In this document: piece by piece, positions 1 to 8,565 of the stretch
Layout of the letters: the number at the start of each line of letters is the position of its first letter
Position numbering within the stretch: position 1 is the first letter of the stretch
Source of the DNA: Cyanobium sp. T1B-Tous
Lineage (GTDB): Bacteria > Cyanobacteriota > Cyanobacteriia > PCC-6307 > Cyanobiaceae
Direction of reading: 5' to 3'
DNA: 63,756 bases
NCBI RefSeq assembly: GCF_024345475.1
Contig: NZ_JAGQBE010000006.1
Location: forward strand, 1 to 63,756
The notes under the pieces: model-generated
What the model was told of the DNA's origin: nothing
Database searches by the model: none
What the model saw: only the letters and a program-made list of their open reading frames with translations
Program-made: the position numbers and the translations under genes

Positions 1-1467
1 GCCCTGGCTGGGTTGGGGCATGGCTTGCTGCAGCAGGGCCGGATGGAGGAGGCCCTCGATTGTTTTCGTCAGCTGCGAACCACCGCGCCTTTGCAGGGCT
101 GGAGCCAGCTGATCCATGCCCGCGAGGTGCCTGACGATCCCGCCGTGCTGGAGCAGATGGAAACCAGCGCCCGGCAGCCCAGCCTGGAGGGCCGCGTGCG
201 CAGTGGCCTGTTGTTCACCCTGGCGGCCGCCTGGGATCGAAAAAAAGAGTATGGGAGGGCCTTCGCCCTGGCTCAGGAGGCCAACGAGGCTTCCAAGCTC
301 CATCTCCACTACTGCCCGCCCGCCCACCGCGAAAGCGTGGAGGAGGTTATGGCCGTGTTTTCGGAGTCGTTGCTCGCCTCCCGATCGGATTGGGGCCATC
401 CCTCCCGCCGACCCGTCTTTGTGTTGGGCATGCCCCGCTCAGGTACCACCTTGGTGGAGCAGATCCTGGGTAGCCACAGCCAGGTGCATGGGGCCGGCGA
501 ACTCTCCCAGGTGGGCGAGTTGATCCAGCGAATGATTGCCTGGGAGCTTCATCTGGGGAGTGGTCTCAGTTATCCAGCCTGTGTGGCCGATCTCACCGCC
601 ACCGATCTGCAGCGACATGGCCAGCACCTGCTCGATGGCCTTTCAGCTTTGGCCCCGGGCCCAGAACGCCATGTGATCGACAAGTTGCCCCACAACTTTG
701 AGCACATCGGCCTGATCAAGCTCGTGTTTCCCAATGCCGCAATCCTGCACGTGCGGCGGGATCCGCGCGACATCGCAATCTCCAACTACATCACCGATTA
801 CGCGGCGAAATTTGGAGGTATGGGTTTCGCCTACGACCTCGGCTGGATCGGCGAACAGCTGGTAGACCACGACCGCTTGATGACCCATTGGCACCGCCTG
901 TTTCCCGGGCAGATCCTTGAGGTGCCCTACGAAGCCCTCGTGGACGACACCGAGGCCTGGGCCCGGCGAATGCTGGAGCATCTGGACCTGCCCTGGGATC
1001 CAGCCGTGCTCGAGTTTCAAAGCCTCGAGCGCTCCGTTAAAACCGCGAGTGTTTGGCAGGTGCGGCAGCCGGTTTACACCAGCTCCAAAGCCCGCTGGCG
1101 CCGCTACGCCGAACACCTCAATGCCCTCGACGCGGTGCTGGCGGCATGCCCCCCGGCAGATCCGGATCCGCTTCCGCCACCCGAGCTTCCGCCGGGGCAA
1201 TTCGCAGCCGGGATGGAGGCCTTGCAGGCGGGCCGAGCCGATCTGGCGCGCCAGCAGTTCGCCCGTGTGTTGGTGGCCAACCCCCGCCATGCCGCTGCCC
1301 ACCATTTTCTGGGTGCGGCTCTAGCGCAGCTGGGGAATCTGCCTGCTGCCCGCGAAGCCATGCAGCGCTCGGTGCAGCTCCATCCGCGCCAACCGAGCTG
1401 GCAGGCCAACCTGGCGGCAATCCAGGCGGCGCTCGATCGCGCAGGCTTGGGGAACAGGCAGCCATGA
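1..1467 (+). CDS. TPR-repeat sulfotransferase (5' end outside window)
   Basis: This is the C-terminal part of a protein combining tetratricopeptide repeats with a sulfotransferase domain, which would move a sulfo group from PAPS to a carbohydrate, peptide or lipid; the substrate is unknown. The frame is open to the left edge, so the gene starts upstream. The P-loop-like 5'-phosphosulfate motif GMPRSGTT lies at about 427-450 and the 3'-phosphate motif RDPRDIAISNY at about 754-786. TPR-like helices recur near the N-terminal edge and again at about 1200-1440, after the catalytic domain. The stop overlaps the next start by 4 bp (ATGA), so the two genes are probably translationally coupled. Confidence 0.85.
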   Translation, partial: ALAGLGHGLLQQGRMEEALDCFRQLRTTAPLQGWSQLIHAREVPDDPAVLEQMETSARQPSLEGRVRSGLLFTLAAAWDRKKEYGRAFALAQEANEASKLHLHYCPPAHRESVEEVMAVFSESLLASRSDWGHPSRRPVFVLGMPRSGTTLVEQILGSHSQVHGAGELSQVGELIQRMIAWELHLGSGLSYPACVADLTATDLQRHGQHLLDGLSALAPGPERHVIDKLPHNFEHIGLIKLVFPNAAILHVRRDPRDIAISNYITDYAAKFGGMGFAYDLGWIGEQLVDHDRLMTHWHRLFPGQILEVPYEALVDDTEAWARRMLEHLDLPWDPAVLEFQSLERSVKTASVWQVRQPVYTSSKARWRRYAEHLNALDAVLAACPPADPDPLPPPELPPGQFAAGMEALQAGRADLARQQFARVLVANPRHAAAHHFLGAALAQLGNLPAAREAMQRSVQLHPRQPSWQANLAAIQAALDRAGLGNRQP

Positions 1468-2171
1468 GCCTCGCCTGGTTGCAGGACAACCGGGCCTCCA
1501 TGGCGCGCTGCGGCGTGTTGCGCCAGGCGCTGCGGGTGGAGCTGATCGAGCTGGCCCTTGCGGAGGCCCAGGTTCCGCTGCCCCCCCCTGACCAATTGCA
1601 GAGTGCGCTTCAAGCGTTCTGGAAGCAGCGGCAACTGCCGCCGCCGAAGCGCGTGGCCTGGCTCGCCGAGCGCGATCTCACAGAGCAGGATCTGGCGCTG
1701 ATGGTGAGCCGCTCCGGCCGCTGGCAGCACTGGTGCGGGCAGCAGTGGCACCAGAAGCACGAGGCCCTCTTTCTCAAGCACAAAAACCAGCTGGATCAGG
1801 CCACCGCTTCGGTGTTGCGGCTGGAGGAGGAGGGCCTGGCACGGGAGCTGTATTTGCAGCTCGCCGAGGGTGAAAGCAGCTTTGCCGAGATTGGTCGCCA
1901 CTTTTGCGGTGATCACCCCAACCGCCAGAGCGGGCAGTGGGGACCCAAACCCCTCAGTGAGCTGCCGCCAGCCCTGGCTGAGCTGATCCGCACCACGCCC
2001 GTGGGCCAACTGCGCGAACCCCACCGCCTGGGCCCGGGCGACTGGGTGGTGCTGCGGGTGGAAGCGTTCACGGGTAGCCGGGTGGATGACCCTGAGGTGC
2101 AGCAGCGCTTGCTGCGCTTGGAGGGGGAGGCCTGGCTGGATCAGCGGATTGAGGCGTGGCTGAAGGGCTAG
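1464..2171 (+). CDS. Parvulin-like peptidyl-prolyl isomerase family protein
   Basis: A 235-residue protein without a signal peptide. The C-terminal part, about residues 125-225, resembles a PpiC/parvulin rotamase domain: a SSFAEIG segment, a Gly/Trp-rich loop SGQWGPK, and a DWVVLRVE strand. The N-terminal half is helical and resembles the chaperone half of SurA/PpiC proteins. Similar cyanobacterial proteins often sit next to type I secretion or peptide-export genes, but that context lies outside this window. The ATG at 1464 is chosen because it gives the 4-bp overlap with the sulfotransferase. The stop overlaps the convergent toxin gene by 4 bp. Isomerase activity is inferred. Confidence 0.7.
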   Translation: MSLAWLQDNRASMARCGVLRQALRVELIELALAEAQVPLPPPDQLQSALQAFWKQRQLPPPKRVAWLAERDLTEQDLALMVSRSGRWQHWCGQQWHQKHEALFLKHKNQLDQATASVLRLEEEGLARELYLQLAEGESSFAEIGRHFCGDHPNRQSGQWGPKPLSELPPALAELIRTTPVGQLREPHRLGPGDWVVLRVEAFTGSRVDDPEVQQRLLRLEGEAWLDQRIEAWLKG

Positions 2172-2500
2172 CCGCCAGCCAGCCCTAAAAACACAACCGC
2201 GGCCTGCTGGAGTCTCTGCAGGTCGTTGCGACCCAGCTTGCCGATGCAGGCTCCGAGACGTCGCCGCGACACGGTTGTGATCTTGTCGACCATTAACTGG
2301 CTTGTGGCCGCGAGCCCGTTGCCACTGGAGGGCTTGACCGGGATCCGAAACAGGGGCGCCTCGGTGGGATCACTGGTGAAGGCACAGATCGTGATCGAAT
2401 CCGTGCCGTCGAACGCGTCGTGCTGCAGGATCACCGCAGGGCGAGGTTTGCCGGTGACATCGCCACCGCCGGCCACGGTCCAGATCTCACCCCGTTTCAC
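2168..2500 (-). CDS. MazF/PemK-family toxin (endoribonuclease)
   Basis: A 110-residue protein of the PemK/MazF family, whose members cut mRNA at short sequence motifs and are held inactive by a cognate antitoxin. Family marks are the opening MKRGEIW, the GKPRPAVIL strand, and the SQLMVDKITTV segment that forms the dimer core. Length is normal for the family. Its start overlaps the stop of the upstream antitoxin by 4 bp, the usual toxin-antitoxin arrangement, and its stop overlaps the convergent parvulin gene by 4 bp. Confidence 0.88.
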   Translation of the reverse strand: MKRGEIWTVAGGGDVTGKPRPAVILQHDAFDGTDSITICAFTSDPTEAPLFRIPVKPSSGNGLAATSQLMVDKITTVSRRRLGACIGKLGRNDLQRLQQAAVVFLGLAGG

Positions 2501-2715
2501 AGCTGATCGAGCTGGCTGATGTCGTCGATGAAGGCCTGATCGGTGGATGCCAATGGGCTCCCAGCCACCGCCATCGACTGGTGATGGGCTGCGACCAGGA
2601 AGGCGTTCGTGCGCGTATCAGGGATCCAGATCTGCACTGGGCGGAAGCCTTGCTCTCGAAGCCGTTGTCGATGGGCCATCACTCGTTGACGCGTGGCATC
2701 GGAGTTGGTTGCCAT
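2497..2715 (-). CDS. MazE-like antitoxin (DUF3018 type)
   Basis: A 72-residue protein of the antitoxin family (DUF3018) that pairs with MazF toxins. The N-terminal basic stretch VMAHRQRLREQGFRPVQIW is typical, and the tail is acidic, as expected of the toxin-binding part of an antitoxin. It is the first gene of the pair, so it would be made before the toxin. Autoregulation of the promoter in 2716-2784 is likely from family behaviour, but no operator was identified. Confidence 0.82.
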   Translation of the reverse strand: MATNSDATRQRVMAHRQRLREQGFRPVQIWIPDTRTNAFLVAAHHQSMAVAGSPLASTDQAFIDDISQLDQL

Positions 2716-2784
2716 ACCGCAGCCCCACTTGCAGTTACATGTTACGCGGGCGCGGGTGATGCGCGGCCAGATCCAGGAGTCTCT

Positions 2785-4740
2785 TCAGAGCCCCCGCTGC
2801 ATCAACTGCCCCATCAACGTCGCGCTGCGTTGCTGGAAGCCGGCCAGCTCGTTGGGCTCCAGGCCGCCCACCGCCAGGCGGGCGAGCTCGTAGATGTGGC
2901 GGCTGAGGTCGTCGGCTAGCTGTTGGCTCGGCGAGCTGCCGCCGGCGCCCGTGATCACCGACCCGGCCGAGAGCTTGAGCAGGCCCTCCACCAGGGGGTG
3001 CTTGCGGTTCACGAGCAGCACGTGGTGATCGGGCAGGCCCGGCAGGCGCTGCTCCATCAGGGCGCCCATGTCGTTGATGCGGCGCATCTGCTCTGGCAGC
3101 AGGATCAGGGCGGCGGGGGCGTTGTCGCCCTTGAGCGCCTGCACCTGGATGGTGATCTTGTCGTTGGCGAGGGCGCCCTTGAACAGCTCCCGCACCTTCT
3201 CGCTGGAATCCTTCCCCTCGGCATCGCTCAGTTCGCTCTCCTTCTCCTGCAGGGAGTCGTCGAGCTCGCTGTCCACCCGCTGGAACTTGAGCTCCTCATG
3301 GCGGTATTCCAGCCAGGGGATGAATTGGGTGTCGATGAAGGTGTCGGCCAGCAGCACCTCGGCCCCCTGGCTCTTCCACAGGGCCAGCGCACCGGCCTGC
3401 CCGGCCTCATCGGTGCAGTAGAGGATGCGCTTGTCGTTGTCGGTCGCCAGGCGCGTGCGATACCCCGCCAGGGTGGTGTAGGCCTTGCCGCCCTCAGCGG
3501 GGATGGGGTCGAGGGTCTGAGCTTCGGATGATTGATCGTCAGCGGCGGCTGGCTGTTCCTGCGGTTGCGCAGTGGTCCCGAAGAGCACCAGGTCGGCCAC
3601 CTGCTCGGCGAACTTGTCGTCTTCCAGGGCGCCGATCTTGATGAAGGGGGCCACCGATTCCCAGATTTCGGCGTAGCGCTTGGGATCGTCCTTGTGCAGT
3701 TCCTTGAGCCGGTCACCCACCTTCTTGGCCACGAAGCCGCCGATCGAGCGCACGCGCCGGTCGGTCTGCAGGGCTGAACGGCTCACGTTCAGCGGGATGT
3801 CCGGCGAATCGATCACCCCGCGCAGGGGCAGCAGGTAGCGGGGCACCACCTCCTTGATCGAGTCGCTCACGAACACGTTGTTGCAGTAGAGCTTGATCTC
3901 GCCCTTCTCCCAATCGGCCCGGCCGCTGGATTTGGGGAAGAACAGGATGCCCTGCAGGTTGTAGGGGTAGTCGGTGTTGAGGTGCACCCACAGCAGCGGA
4001 TCGCCCTGGAAGGGGTAGAGGTAGCGGTAGAGCTCGATGTAGTCGTTGTCGCTCAAGTCGCGGGGGCTCTTGCGCCAGGGGGATTCGCGCTTGTTGACCG
4101 TTTCGCCCTCCAGCTGCACCTCCACCGGCAGGAAGTCGCAATAGGTGGTGATCAGGGTGCGGATGCGGGATGGCTCGATGTACTCGAGCTCCTCGTCCAT
4201 CAGGTGCAGGACCACATCGGTGCCCGGCTCGCTGCGCTCGGCCCCTTCCAGGCTGAAGTTGGGGGAGCCATCGCAGCTCCAACGCACGGCCTCAGCCCCC
4301 TCCCGGGCTGAGAGCGTGACCAGCTCCACCTGCTTCGCCACCATGAAGCTGGAGTAGAAGCCCAGGCCGAAGTGGCCGATGATCGCGTCGCTTTCCTGCT
4401 TGTACTTCTCGAGGAAGTCTTCGGCGCTCGAAAACGCCACCTGGTTGATGTAGCGCTTCACCTCATCGGCATCCATGCCGATGCCGTTGTCAGAGATGGT
4501 GAGGGTGTTGGCCTCGCGGTCGATGCGAATGGAAATCTTGCCCTCGGGGCCCTCGCTGCAGTCGCCGCCCATGGCGGCCATGCGCCGCTTGCTGATGGCA
4601 TCCACGCCATTGCTCACCAGCTCCCGCAGGAACACCTCGTGGCCGCTGTAGACGGCCTTCTTGATGATCGGGAAGATGTTCTCGGTGTGGATCTGGATCT
4701 GGCCCTGTTCCGCCTGCAGCACCACAGCTTTTGAAATCAT
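2785..4740 (-). CDS. htpG: Molecular chaperone HtpG (Hsp90)
   Basis: Bacterial Hsp90, a dimeric ATP-dependent cytosolic chaperone; in cyanobacteria it is important under heat, cold and oxidative stress. The N-terminal GHKL ATPase shows LVSNGVDAIS (residues 41-50), an ISDNGIGMD loop, and FGLGFYSSFMVA. The middle and dimerisation domains follow, and there is no MEEVD tail, as expected for bacteria. The start at 4740 (MISKAVVL) is preferred over an upstream in-frame start at 4779, because the upstream 13 residues are low-complexity and a purine-rich GGGGGCAGC precedes the ATG. The predicted length of 651 residues fits cyanobacterial HtpG. Confidence 0.97.
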   Translation of the reverse strand: MISKAVVLQAEQGQIQIHTENIFPIIKKAVYSGHEVFLRELVSNGVDAISKRRMAAMGGDCSEGPEGKISIRIDREANTLTISDNGIGMDADEVKRYINQVAFSSAEDFLEKYKQESDAIIGHFGLGFYSSFMVAKQVELVTLSAREGAEAVRWSCDGSPNFSLEGAERSEPGTDVVLHLMDEELEYIEPSRIRTLITTYCDFLPVEVQLEGETVNKRESPWRKSPRDLSDNDYIELYRYLYPFQGDPLLWVHLNTDYPYNLQGILFFPKSSGRADWEKGEIKLYCNNVFVSDSIKEVVPRYLLPLRGVIDSPDIPLNVSRSALQTDRRVRSIGGFVAKKVGDRLKELHKDDPKRYAEIWESVAPFIKIGALEDDKFAEQVADLVLFGTTAQPQEQPAAADDQSSEAQTLDPIPAEGGKAYTTLAGYRTRLATDNDKRILYCTDEAGQAGALALWKSQGAEVLLADTFIDTQFIPWLEYRHEELKFQRVDSELDDSLQEKESELSDAEGKDSSEKVRELFKGALANDKITIQVQALKGDNAPAALILLPEQMRRINDMGALMEQRLPGLPDHHVLLVNRKHPLVEGLLKLSAGSVITGAGGSSPSQQLADDLSRHIYELARLAVGGLEPNELAGFQQRSATLMGQLMQRGL

Positions 4741-4865
4741 GCTGCCCCCACATTCCCCCGGGGTGGGCCTGGCCGCCAAGGGGGCGCCATGGGCAGGAAA
4801 CCGACCAAGCCCGCCGGCGGAGTGGGCTCCATAGGATTGCCCCCTCCCCTTCTCTGCCCCCGCAC

Positions 4866-5609
4866 ATGGCCAGCCAGTGGCAGAACTTCCTGCTCAACCT
4901 GGGCGCCTGGCAGGGTTCCTTCACGGGCATCAGCCCCACGGGCGCGGTGCTCAAGGACACGCCCTCCCTGCTGACGCTTGAAGCCGGCGAGCAAAGCGGC
5001 GACGGAGCGATCACGATGGTGCGCTTCGGCTTGCAGCGTTTTGAGGGGGGCGACCGCGGCGCAGCCCCCAGCAGCGACCTGAGCCAGGAGTACCGCAGCC
5101 TCGGCCGCCAGGTGGTGTTTTTTGACACGGGCACCTTCTGCAAGGGGTCGTTGCAGCTCGCCCCCGGCACGGTGTTTGGCGGGGAGTTTGGCTTTGTGCA
5201 TGGCGATCGCCGCCACCGGCTGGTGTTGCTCTACGGCGAAGCCGGCAGCGCGGACCAGTTGGTGTTGATCCGGGAATTCCGGGTGGGCACTGGCGCCCAG
5301 GAGTGCCCGCCGTTGACGGCTGAGCAGGTGCAGGGCCCCTGGCAGGGCACGGCTGCCACCATTGCGGCCGACTGGCCCGAACCCGACCGGGCCGAAGCCC
5401 AGGTGGACTTCACCGCCGCCGAACTGGCTGGGTTCCAGTGGCTCCCCGATGGGGGCTACTGCCGCTGGCCCCAACAGGTGAGCCACCGGGAGGCCTTCAC
5501 GGTGGAAGCGGGCTGGCTTACGGCGCCCGACCGGCTCGAGCGCCTGATCCGCCGCTACGACGGCAGCGGCGCCTGGCTCTCAGCCACCCATCAGGTGTTG
5601 GGCCGCTAG
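4866..5609 (+). CDS. DUF3598 family protein
   Basis: A 247-residue protein that looks like the cyanobacterial DUF3598 family, which adopts a lipocalin-like beta-barrel related in fold to phycobilin lyases of the CpcS type. The sequence is beta-rich and opens with a WQNFLLNLGAWQGSF segment typical of the family. No signal peptide or membrane segment is seen. Function is unknown; ligand or pigment binding would be a guess from the fold. It is divergent from htpG across a 125-bp gap and convergent with the ferredoxin at 5620. Confidence 0.7.
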   Translation: MASQWQNFLLNLGAWQGSFTGISPTGAVLKDTPSLLTLEAGEQSGDGAITMVRFGLQRFEGGDRGAAPSSDLSQEYRSLGRQVVFFDTGTFCKGSLQLAPGTVFGGEFGFVHGDRRHRLVLLYGEAGSADQLVLIREFRVGTGAQECPPLTAEQVQGPWQGTAATIAADWPEPDRAEAQVDFTAAELAGFQWLPDGGYCRWPQQVSHREAFTVEAGWLTAPDRLERLIRRYDGSGAWLSATHQVLGR

Positions 5610-5619
5610 GGGAGGCGGC

Positions 5620-5844
5620 TCAGCCCGCCTGCTGCAGCTCGGGTTTCTCCTCGGGCAGGATCGCCCCCGCCACCGGGCACACCTGCAGGCAGATGCCGCA
5701 GTCGATGCAGGTGTCGAAGTCGATCCAATAGAAGGCCGTGCCCTTGCTGTTGGCGCCCTGGCCGGGATGGATGCAGGCCACTGGGCAGGCATCCACGCAA
5801 TCGGCGACGCCCTCGCAGACGTTGGTGACGATCGTGTGGGCCAT
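5620..5844 (-). CDS. Bacterial-type ferredoxin with two Fe-S cluster motifs
   Basis: A 74-residue soluble electron carrier. The second motif, CIDCGICLQVCP, is a standard 4Fe-4S ligand set. The first, CEGVADCVDACPVAC, has unusual spacing (C-x5-C-x3-CP), resembling FdxA-type ferredoxins in which the first cluster may be 3Fe-4S. The start MAHTIVTNV at 5844 is chosen from the ferredoxin consensus, since the upstream in-frame sequence is proline-rich and non-conserved. It follows hisZ by 25 bp on the same strand and is probably cotranscribed. The redox partner is unknown. Confidence 0.88.
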   Translation of the reverse strand: MAHTIVTNVCEGVADCVDACPVACIHPGQGANSKGTAFYWIDFDTCIDCGICLQVCPVAGAILPEEKPELQQAG

Positions 5845-5869
5845 GAAATCGGTGGGTGCTGGCGGGATC

Positions 5870-7039
5870 CTAGGGAGCGATCCAGAGGGTGCGGCTGCAG
5901 CCCCGCTCCTGGCCAATGGCCTCGGCGGCGGCCTGGTTGGCGGTGGCACCGCTGAGCAGCTCGGCGGCGCTGCCGGCCTGGTGCAGGGCCTCCAACTGGT
6001 CGAGGGCCGTGGCCAGTTGGTCGGGGCGCCCGTAGGCCACCAGCACGGGTGCGGTCGTGTCCAGCGTGGGTGCCACGAGTTCGCGCACGGCCTCGATGTC
6101 GAAGCCGAAGCCCACCCCTGCCGCCTGGCTCGGCTCCGGGCAGAACCGCCCCACCAGGGCGTCGTAACGGCCGCCGCTGGCGATCTCCACCGGGGCCTCC
6201 GCTCCCTGGCACACCAGTTTCAACACCAACCCGTCGTAGAGGGCGAAGTGGGGCTGGAAGCTGGGGTCGAGTTGCAGCTGCACACCGAGCCGTTCGGCGG
6301 CCGGGGTCACCGCCGCCAGGGTGTCCGCCAGGGCGCTGAGCAGGGGGATTGGTCCGAGCCACTGCTCCAGTTGGTAGAGCACACGCACCGGTTCGCCCCG
6401 CAGGCGCATCAGGGCCGCCAGCCGCTGGTGATCGGCTTCCGGCAGGGTCAGCTGGGCCAGGGCGAGCGGGTCGAAGCTGGTGAGGGCATGGCGGGCGGCA
6501 CCGCGCTGCTGCGCCGGCAGCTGGGCCAGCAGGGCGCTCAGCAGGCCGTGGTGTCCCACCAGCAGGCGTGGCTGGTGCCGGCCCTCCAGCCCCAGGGTTC
6601 CGGCGGCGGCCAGCAGCAGGCGCATCAGCTCCACATCGGCGGCGGCCGACTCCACGCCCAGCAGCTCCACGCCGCTCTGCAGCTGCTCCAGGATGCGTTG
6701 GCCGCCGCCGTCCCCCACCGCGCTGCGGAAGGTGCTGCCCATGCCCCACAGCCTCAGCGGCCTGGGCCGTTCTGCCATGCGGGTGCTGGCGGCCCGGGCG
6801 ATGGAGGCGGTGAGCTCCGGGCGCAGCCCCAGGGGTTCATCGGTCGCCAGCCGCACCAGTTCCCGGCCGTCGATGCCTCCGCCCGCTTCCAGGGTGTCGA
6901 GCCGCTCAAAACTCGGTGGTGCCACCTCCTGGTAGCCCCAGAGCCGATACACCGACGCCAGCTGCTCGGCGATGCGGCGGTTGCCTTCCACCTCGCGGGG
7001 ATTGCGATCCCGGGCGCCGGCGGCGGGTTGGAGGGCCAT
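5870..7039 (-). CDS. hisZ: ATP phosphoribosyltransferase regulatory subunit
   Basis: HisZ is a catalytically silent paralogue of histidyl-tRNA synthetase that pairs with short-form HisG to form the first enzyme of histidine synthesis. The 389-residue protein keeps the class II synthetase core: a motif-2-like region GLRPELTASIAR near residues 70-82, SGVELLGVE, and a later GRYDALVGRF glycine-rich motif. The start MALQPAAGARDRNP fits homologues. It lies between the IMPase-family gene (36 bp upstream) and the ferredoxin, all on the minus strand. Confidence 0.88.
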   Translation of the reverse strand: MALQPAAGARDRNPREVEGNRRIAEQLASVYRLWGYQEVAPPSFERLDTLEAGGGIDGRELVRLATDEPLGLRPELTASIARAASTRMAERPRPLRLWGMGSTFRSAVGDGGGQRILEQLQSGVELLGVESAAADVELMRLLLAAAGTLGLEGRHQPRLLVGHHGLLSALLAQLPAQQRGAARHALTSFDPLALAQLTLPEADHQRLAALMRLRGEPVRVLYQLEQWLGPIPLLSALADTLAAVTPAAERLGVQLQLDPSFQPHFALYDGLVLKLVCQGAEAPVEIASGGRYDALVGRFCPEPSQAAGVGFGFDIEAVRELVAPTLDTTAPVLVAYGRPDQLATALDQLEALHQAGSAAELLSGATANQAAAEAIGQERGCSRTLWIAP

Positions 7040-7074
7040 TGCGGCGAGGGGCTGGAGAAAGGGGTGGCCTGATC

Positions 7075-7983
7075 CTATGGATCGAGCCTGGGCGGATCGA
7101 GTTCGGGGGCGCCGTAGCTGGCGCCGGCCAGGGGCCGGCACTGGGACAACCCCTCGATCAGCGGCTGCTGCAGGCCGGCGCCGCAGGCGAGGATCCGCCC
7201 CGATTCCAGCGCCAGGGGGCTGCCGTCGTAGGCGCTCACCACGCCGCCGGCCTCCTCCACCAGCACCACACCCGCGGCCAGATCCCAGGGGGAGAGCCCC
7301 CGCTCCCACAGGCCATCGAGCTTGCCGGCGGCCACGAAGGCCAGATCCAGGGCCACCGAACCGCCCCTCCGCACCCCCTGGGTGCGGTGGGTGAACCAGG
7401 CGAATTCGGCGTAGTTGTTGTCGAGCCGGGTACGGCGGTCGTAGGCGAACCCCGTCACCAGCAGGGCCTGATCCAGGCTGGGGCAGTCGCTCACCTGCAG
7501 GCGGCTGCCATTGCACCAGGCTCCCAGCCCGGGAGCGGCCCAGTAGAGCTGCTCGAGCCCCGGGGCCGCCAGGGCGCCCAGGAGGGGTTGGCCGCGCCAG
7601 CAAAGCCCCACCGAGGTGCCAAAGAACGGATAGCTGTGGGCGTAGTTGGTGGTGCCGTCCAGGGGATCGACGCACCATTCCAGATCGCCGGGCCTGGCCT
7701 GGCGGCCGCTCTCCTCGGCCAGCACTCCGATGGCTGGAGTTTCCGCCGCCAGCACCGCCAGCACCGCCGCTTCTGCGGCGTGATCGGCCTCGGTCACCAG
7801 GTCGCCCGAGCGCCCCTTTTCCCGCACCTGCTCGAGCTTGCCGAAGTACTGGCGCAGCTGGGCTCCGCCGGCTTCAGCCGCCGAGCGGGCCACATCCAAC
7901 AGCCGCTCCAGCTCGGCTGTGCTGAGCCCGGATCGCTGGAAGGCGTCACTGGATTGGCGGATGCCCGCGTCGGTCGCAGCCAT
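7075..7983 (-). CDS. Inositol monophosphatase family protein
   Basis: A 302-residue Mg-dependent phosphatase of the IMPase/FBPase superfamily. The metal-binding motifs are clear: ESGR near residue 92, DPLDGTTNY, and the C-terminal WDLAAGVVLVEEAGG. Cyanobacterial members act on inositol phosphates, fructose bisphosphate or histidinol phosphate. The position directly upstream of hisZ makes a histidinol-phosphatase role worth considering, but this is inference. Its ATG shares one base with the stop of the upstream ferredoxin gene (TGATG), so the two are translationally coupled. Confidence 0.9.
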   Translation of the reverse strand: MAATDAGIRQSSDAFQRSGLSTAELERLLDVARSAAEAGGAQLRQYFGKLEQVREKGRSGDLVTEADHAAEAAVLAVLAAETPAIGVLAEESGRQARPGDLEWCVDPLDGTTNYAHSYPFFGTSVGLCWRGQPLLGALAAPGLEQLYWAAPGLGAWCNGSRLQVSDCPSLDQALLVTGFAYDRRTRLDNNYAEFAWFTHRTQGVRRGGSVALDLAFVAAGKLDGLWERGLSPWDLAAGVVLVEEAGGVVSAYDGSPLALESGRILACGAGLQQPLIEGLSQCRPLAGASYGAPELDPPRLDP

Positions 7984-8363
7984 CACTCCTCGTCCAGGGG
8001 CAGGCCCGGCCGCACCTGGCCCCGGCCGAAATGGCGTCCGAACTGCAGTTCGTAGACCTCGTCCTCGTCCTGGGTTTCCACCTCGAGGGGGCCGGTGGCG
8101 CGGGCCACGCACAGCAGGCCATAGCCCTTGGCCCGCAGCTCCCGGGACAGCCCGAGGGCTTCGCGGTGGTCGATCTCACCGGTCAGCACCCGCACCGCGC
8201 AGGCGGTGCAGCAGCCGTTGCGGCAGCTGAAGGGCAGCGGGTCGCCCTGCTGTTCAAAGCTGCGCAGGATGTACTCCCCCTCCGGCACGTCGTGCTGGAT
8301 CACCTGGCCGGTCTGGCGCCAGTGGATCGTCACCGGATGGGCGCGTGGGGTGGTGCTACTCAT
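7983..8363 (-). CDS. 2Fe-2S plant-type ferredoxin
   Basis: A 126-residue ferredoxin with the C-x4-C-x2-C ligand pattern of plant-type 2Fe-2S proteins (CRNGCCTAC) and a fourth cysteine in GLLCVAR. The C-terminal extension beyond the core is longer than in photosynthetic PetF, so it is probably one of the accessory ferredoxins. The start MSSTTPRAHP at 8363 avoids running into the divergent tRNA-Ser gene, which a longer in-frame start would do. It heads the run ferredoxin, IMPase, hisZ, ferredoxin. Confidence 0.9.
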   Translation of the reverse strand: MSSTTPRAHPVTIHWRQTGQVIQHDVPEGEYILRSFEQQGDPLPFSCRNGCCTACAVRVLTGEIDHREALGLSRELRAKGYGLLCVARATGPLEVETQDEDEVYELQFGRHFGRGQVRPGLPLDEE

Positions 8364-8401
8364 GCTGCTACATTGCCATCCGGTTGCCCCATTTTGCCCC
8401 T

Positions 8402-8488
8402 GGAGAGGTGGCCGAGTGGTCGAAGGCGCAGCACTGGAAATGCTGTATAGGGGCAACTCTATCGAGGGTTCGAATCCCTCCCTCTCCG
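8402..8488 (+). tRNA. tRNA-Ser (anticodon GGA)
   Basis: An 87-nt class II tRNA with a long variable arm. The acceptor strands GGAGAGG and CCTCTCC pair. The anticodon stem CAGCA/TGCTG encloses the loop CTGGAAA, giving anticodon GGA at 8436-8438, which reads UCC and UCU. The T arm carries GGTTCGAATCC. The 3' CCA is not encoded, and G8488 is the discriminator base. A strong terminator follows directly. Confidence 0.97.
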
Positions 8489-8492
8489 TTTC

Positions 8493-8519
8493 AAAAGCCG
8501 GCTTCGCAGCCGGCTTTTT
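8493..8519 (+). terminator. Rho-independent terminator of tRNA-Ser
   Basis: A perfect 11-bp hairpin, AAAAGCCGGCT / AGCCGGCTTTT, with a four-base loop TCGC, ends in a T run. It lies 4 bp after the tRNA. Because of its symmetry it could also work in the opposite direction, ending the pst operon transcript that runs leftward from 8566. Confidence 0.9.
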
Positions 8520-8565
8520 CATGGCCTGATCGCAGGCCCGGGTGACATTCGATCGCTCCGGATTT

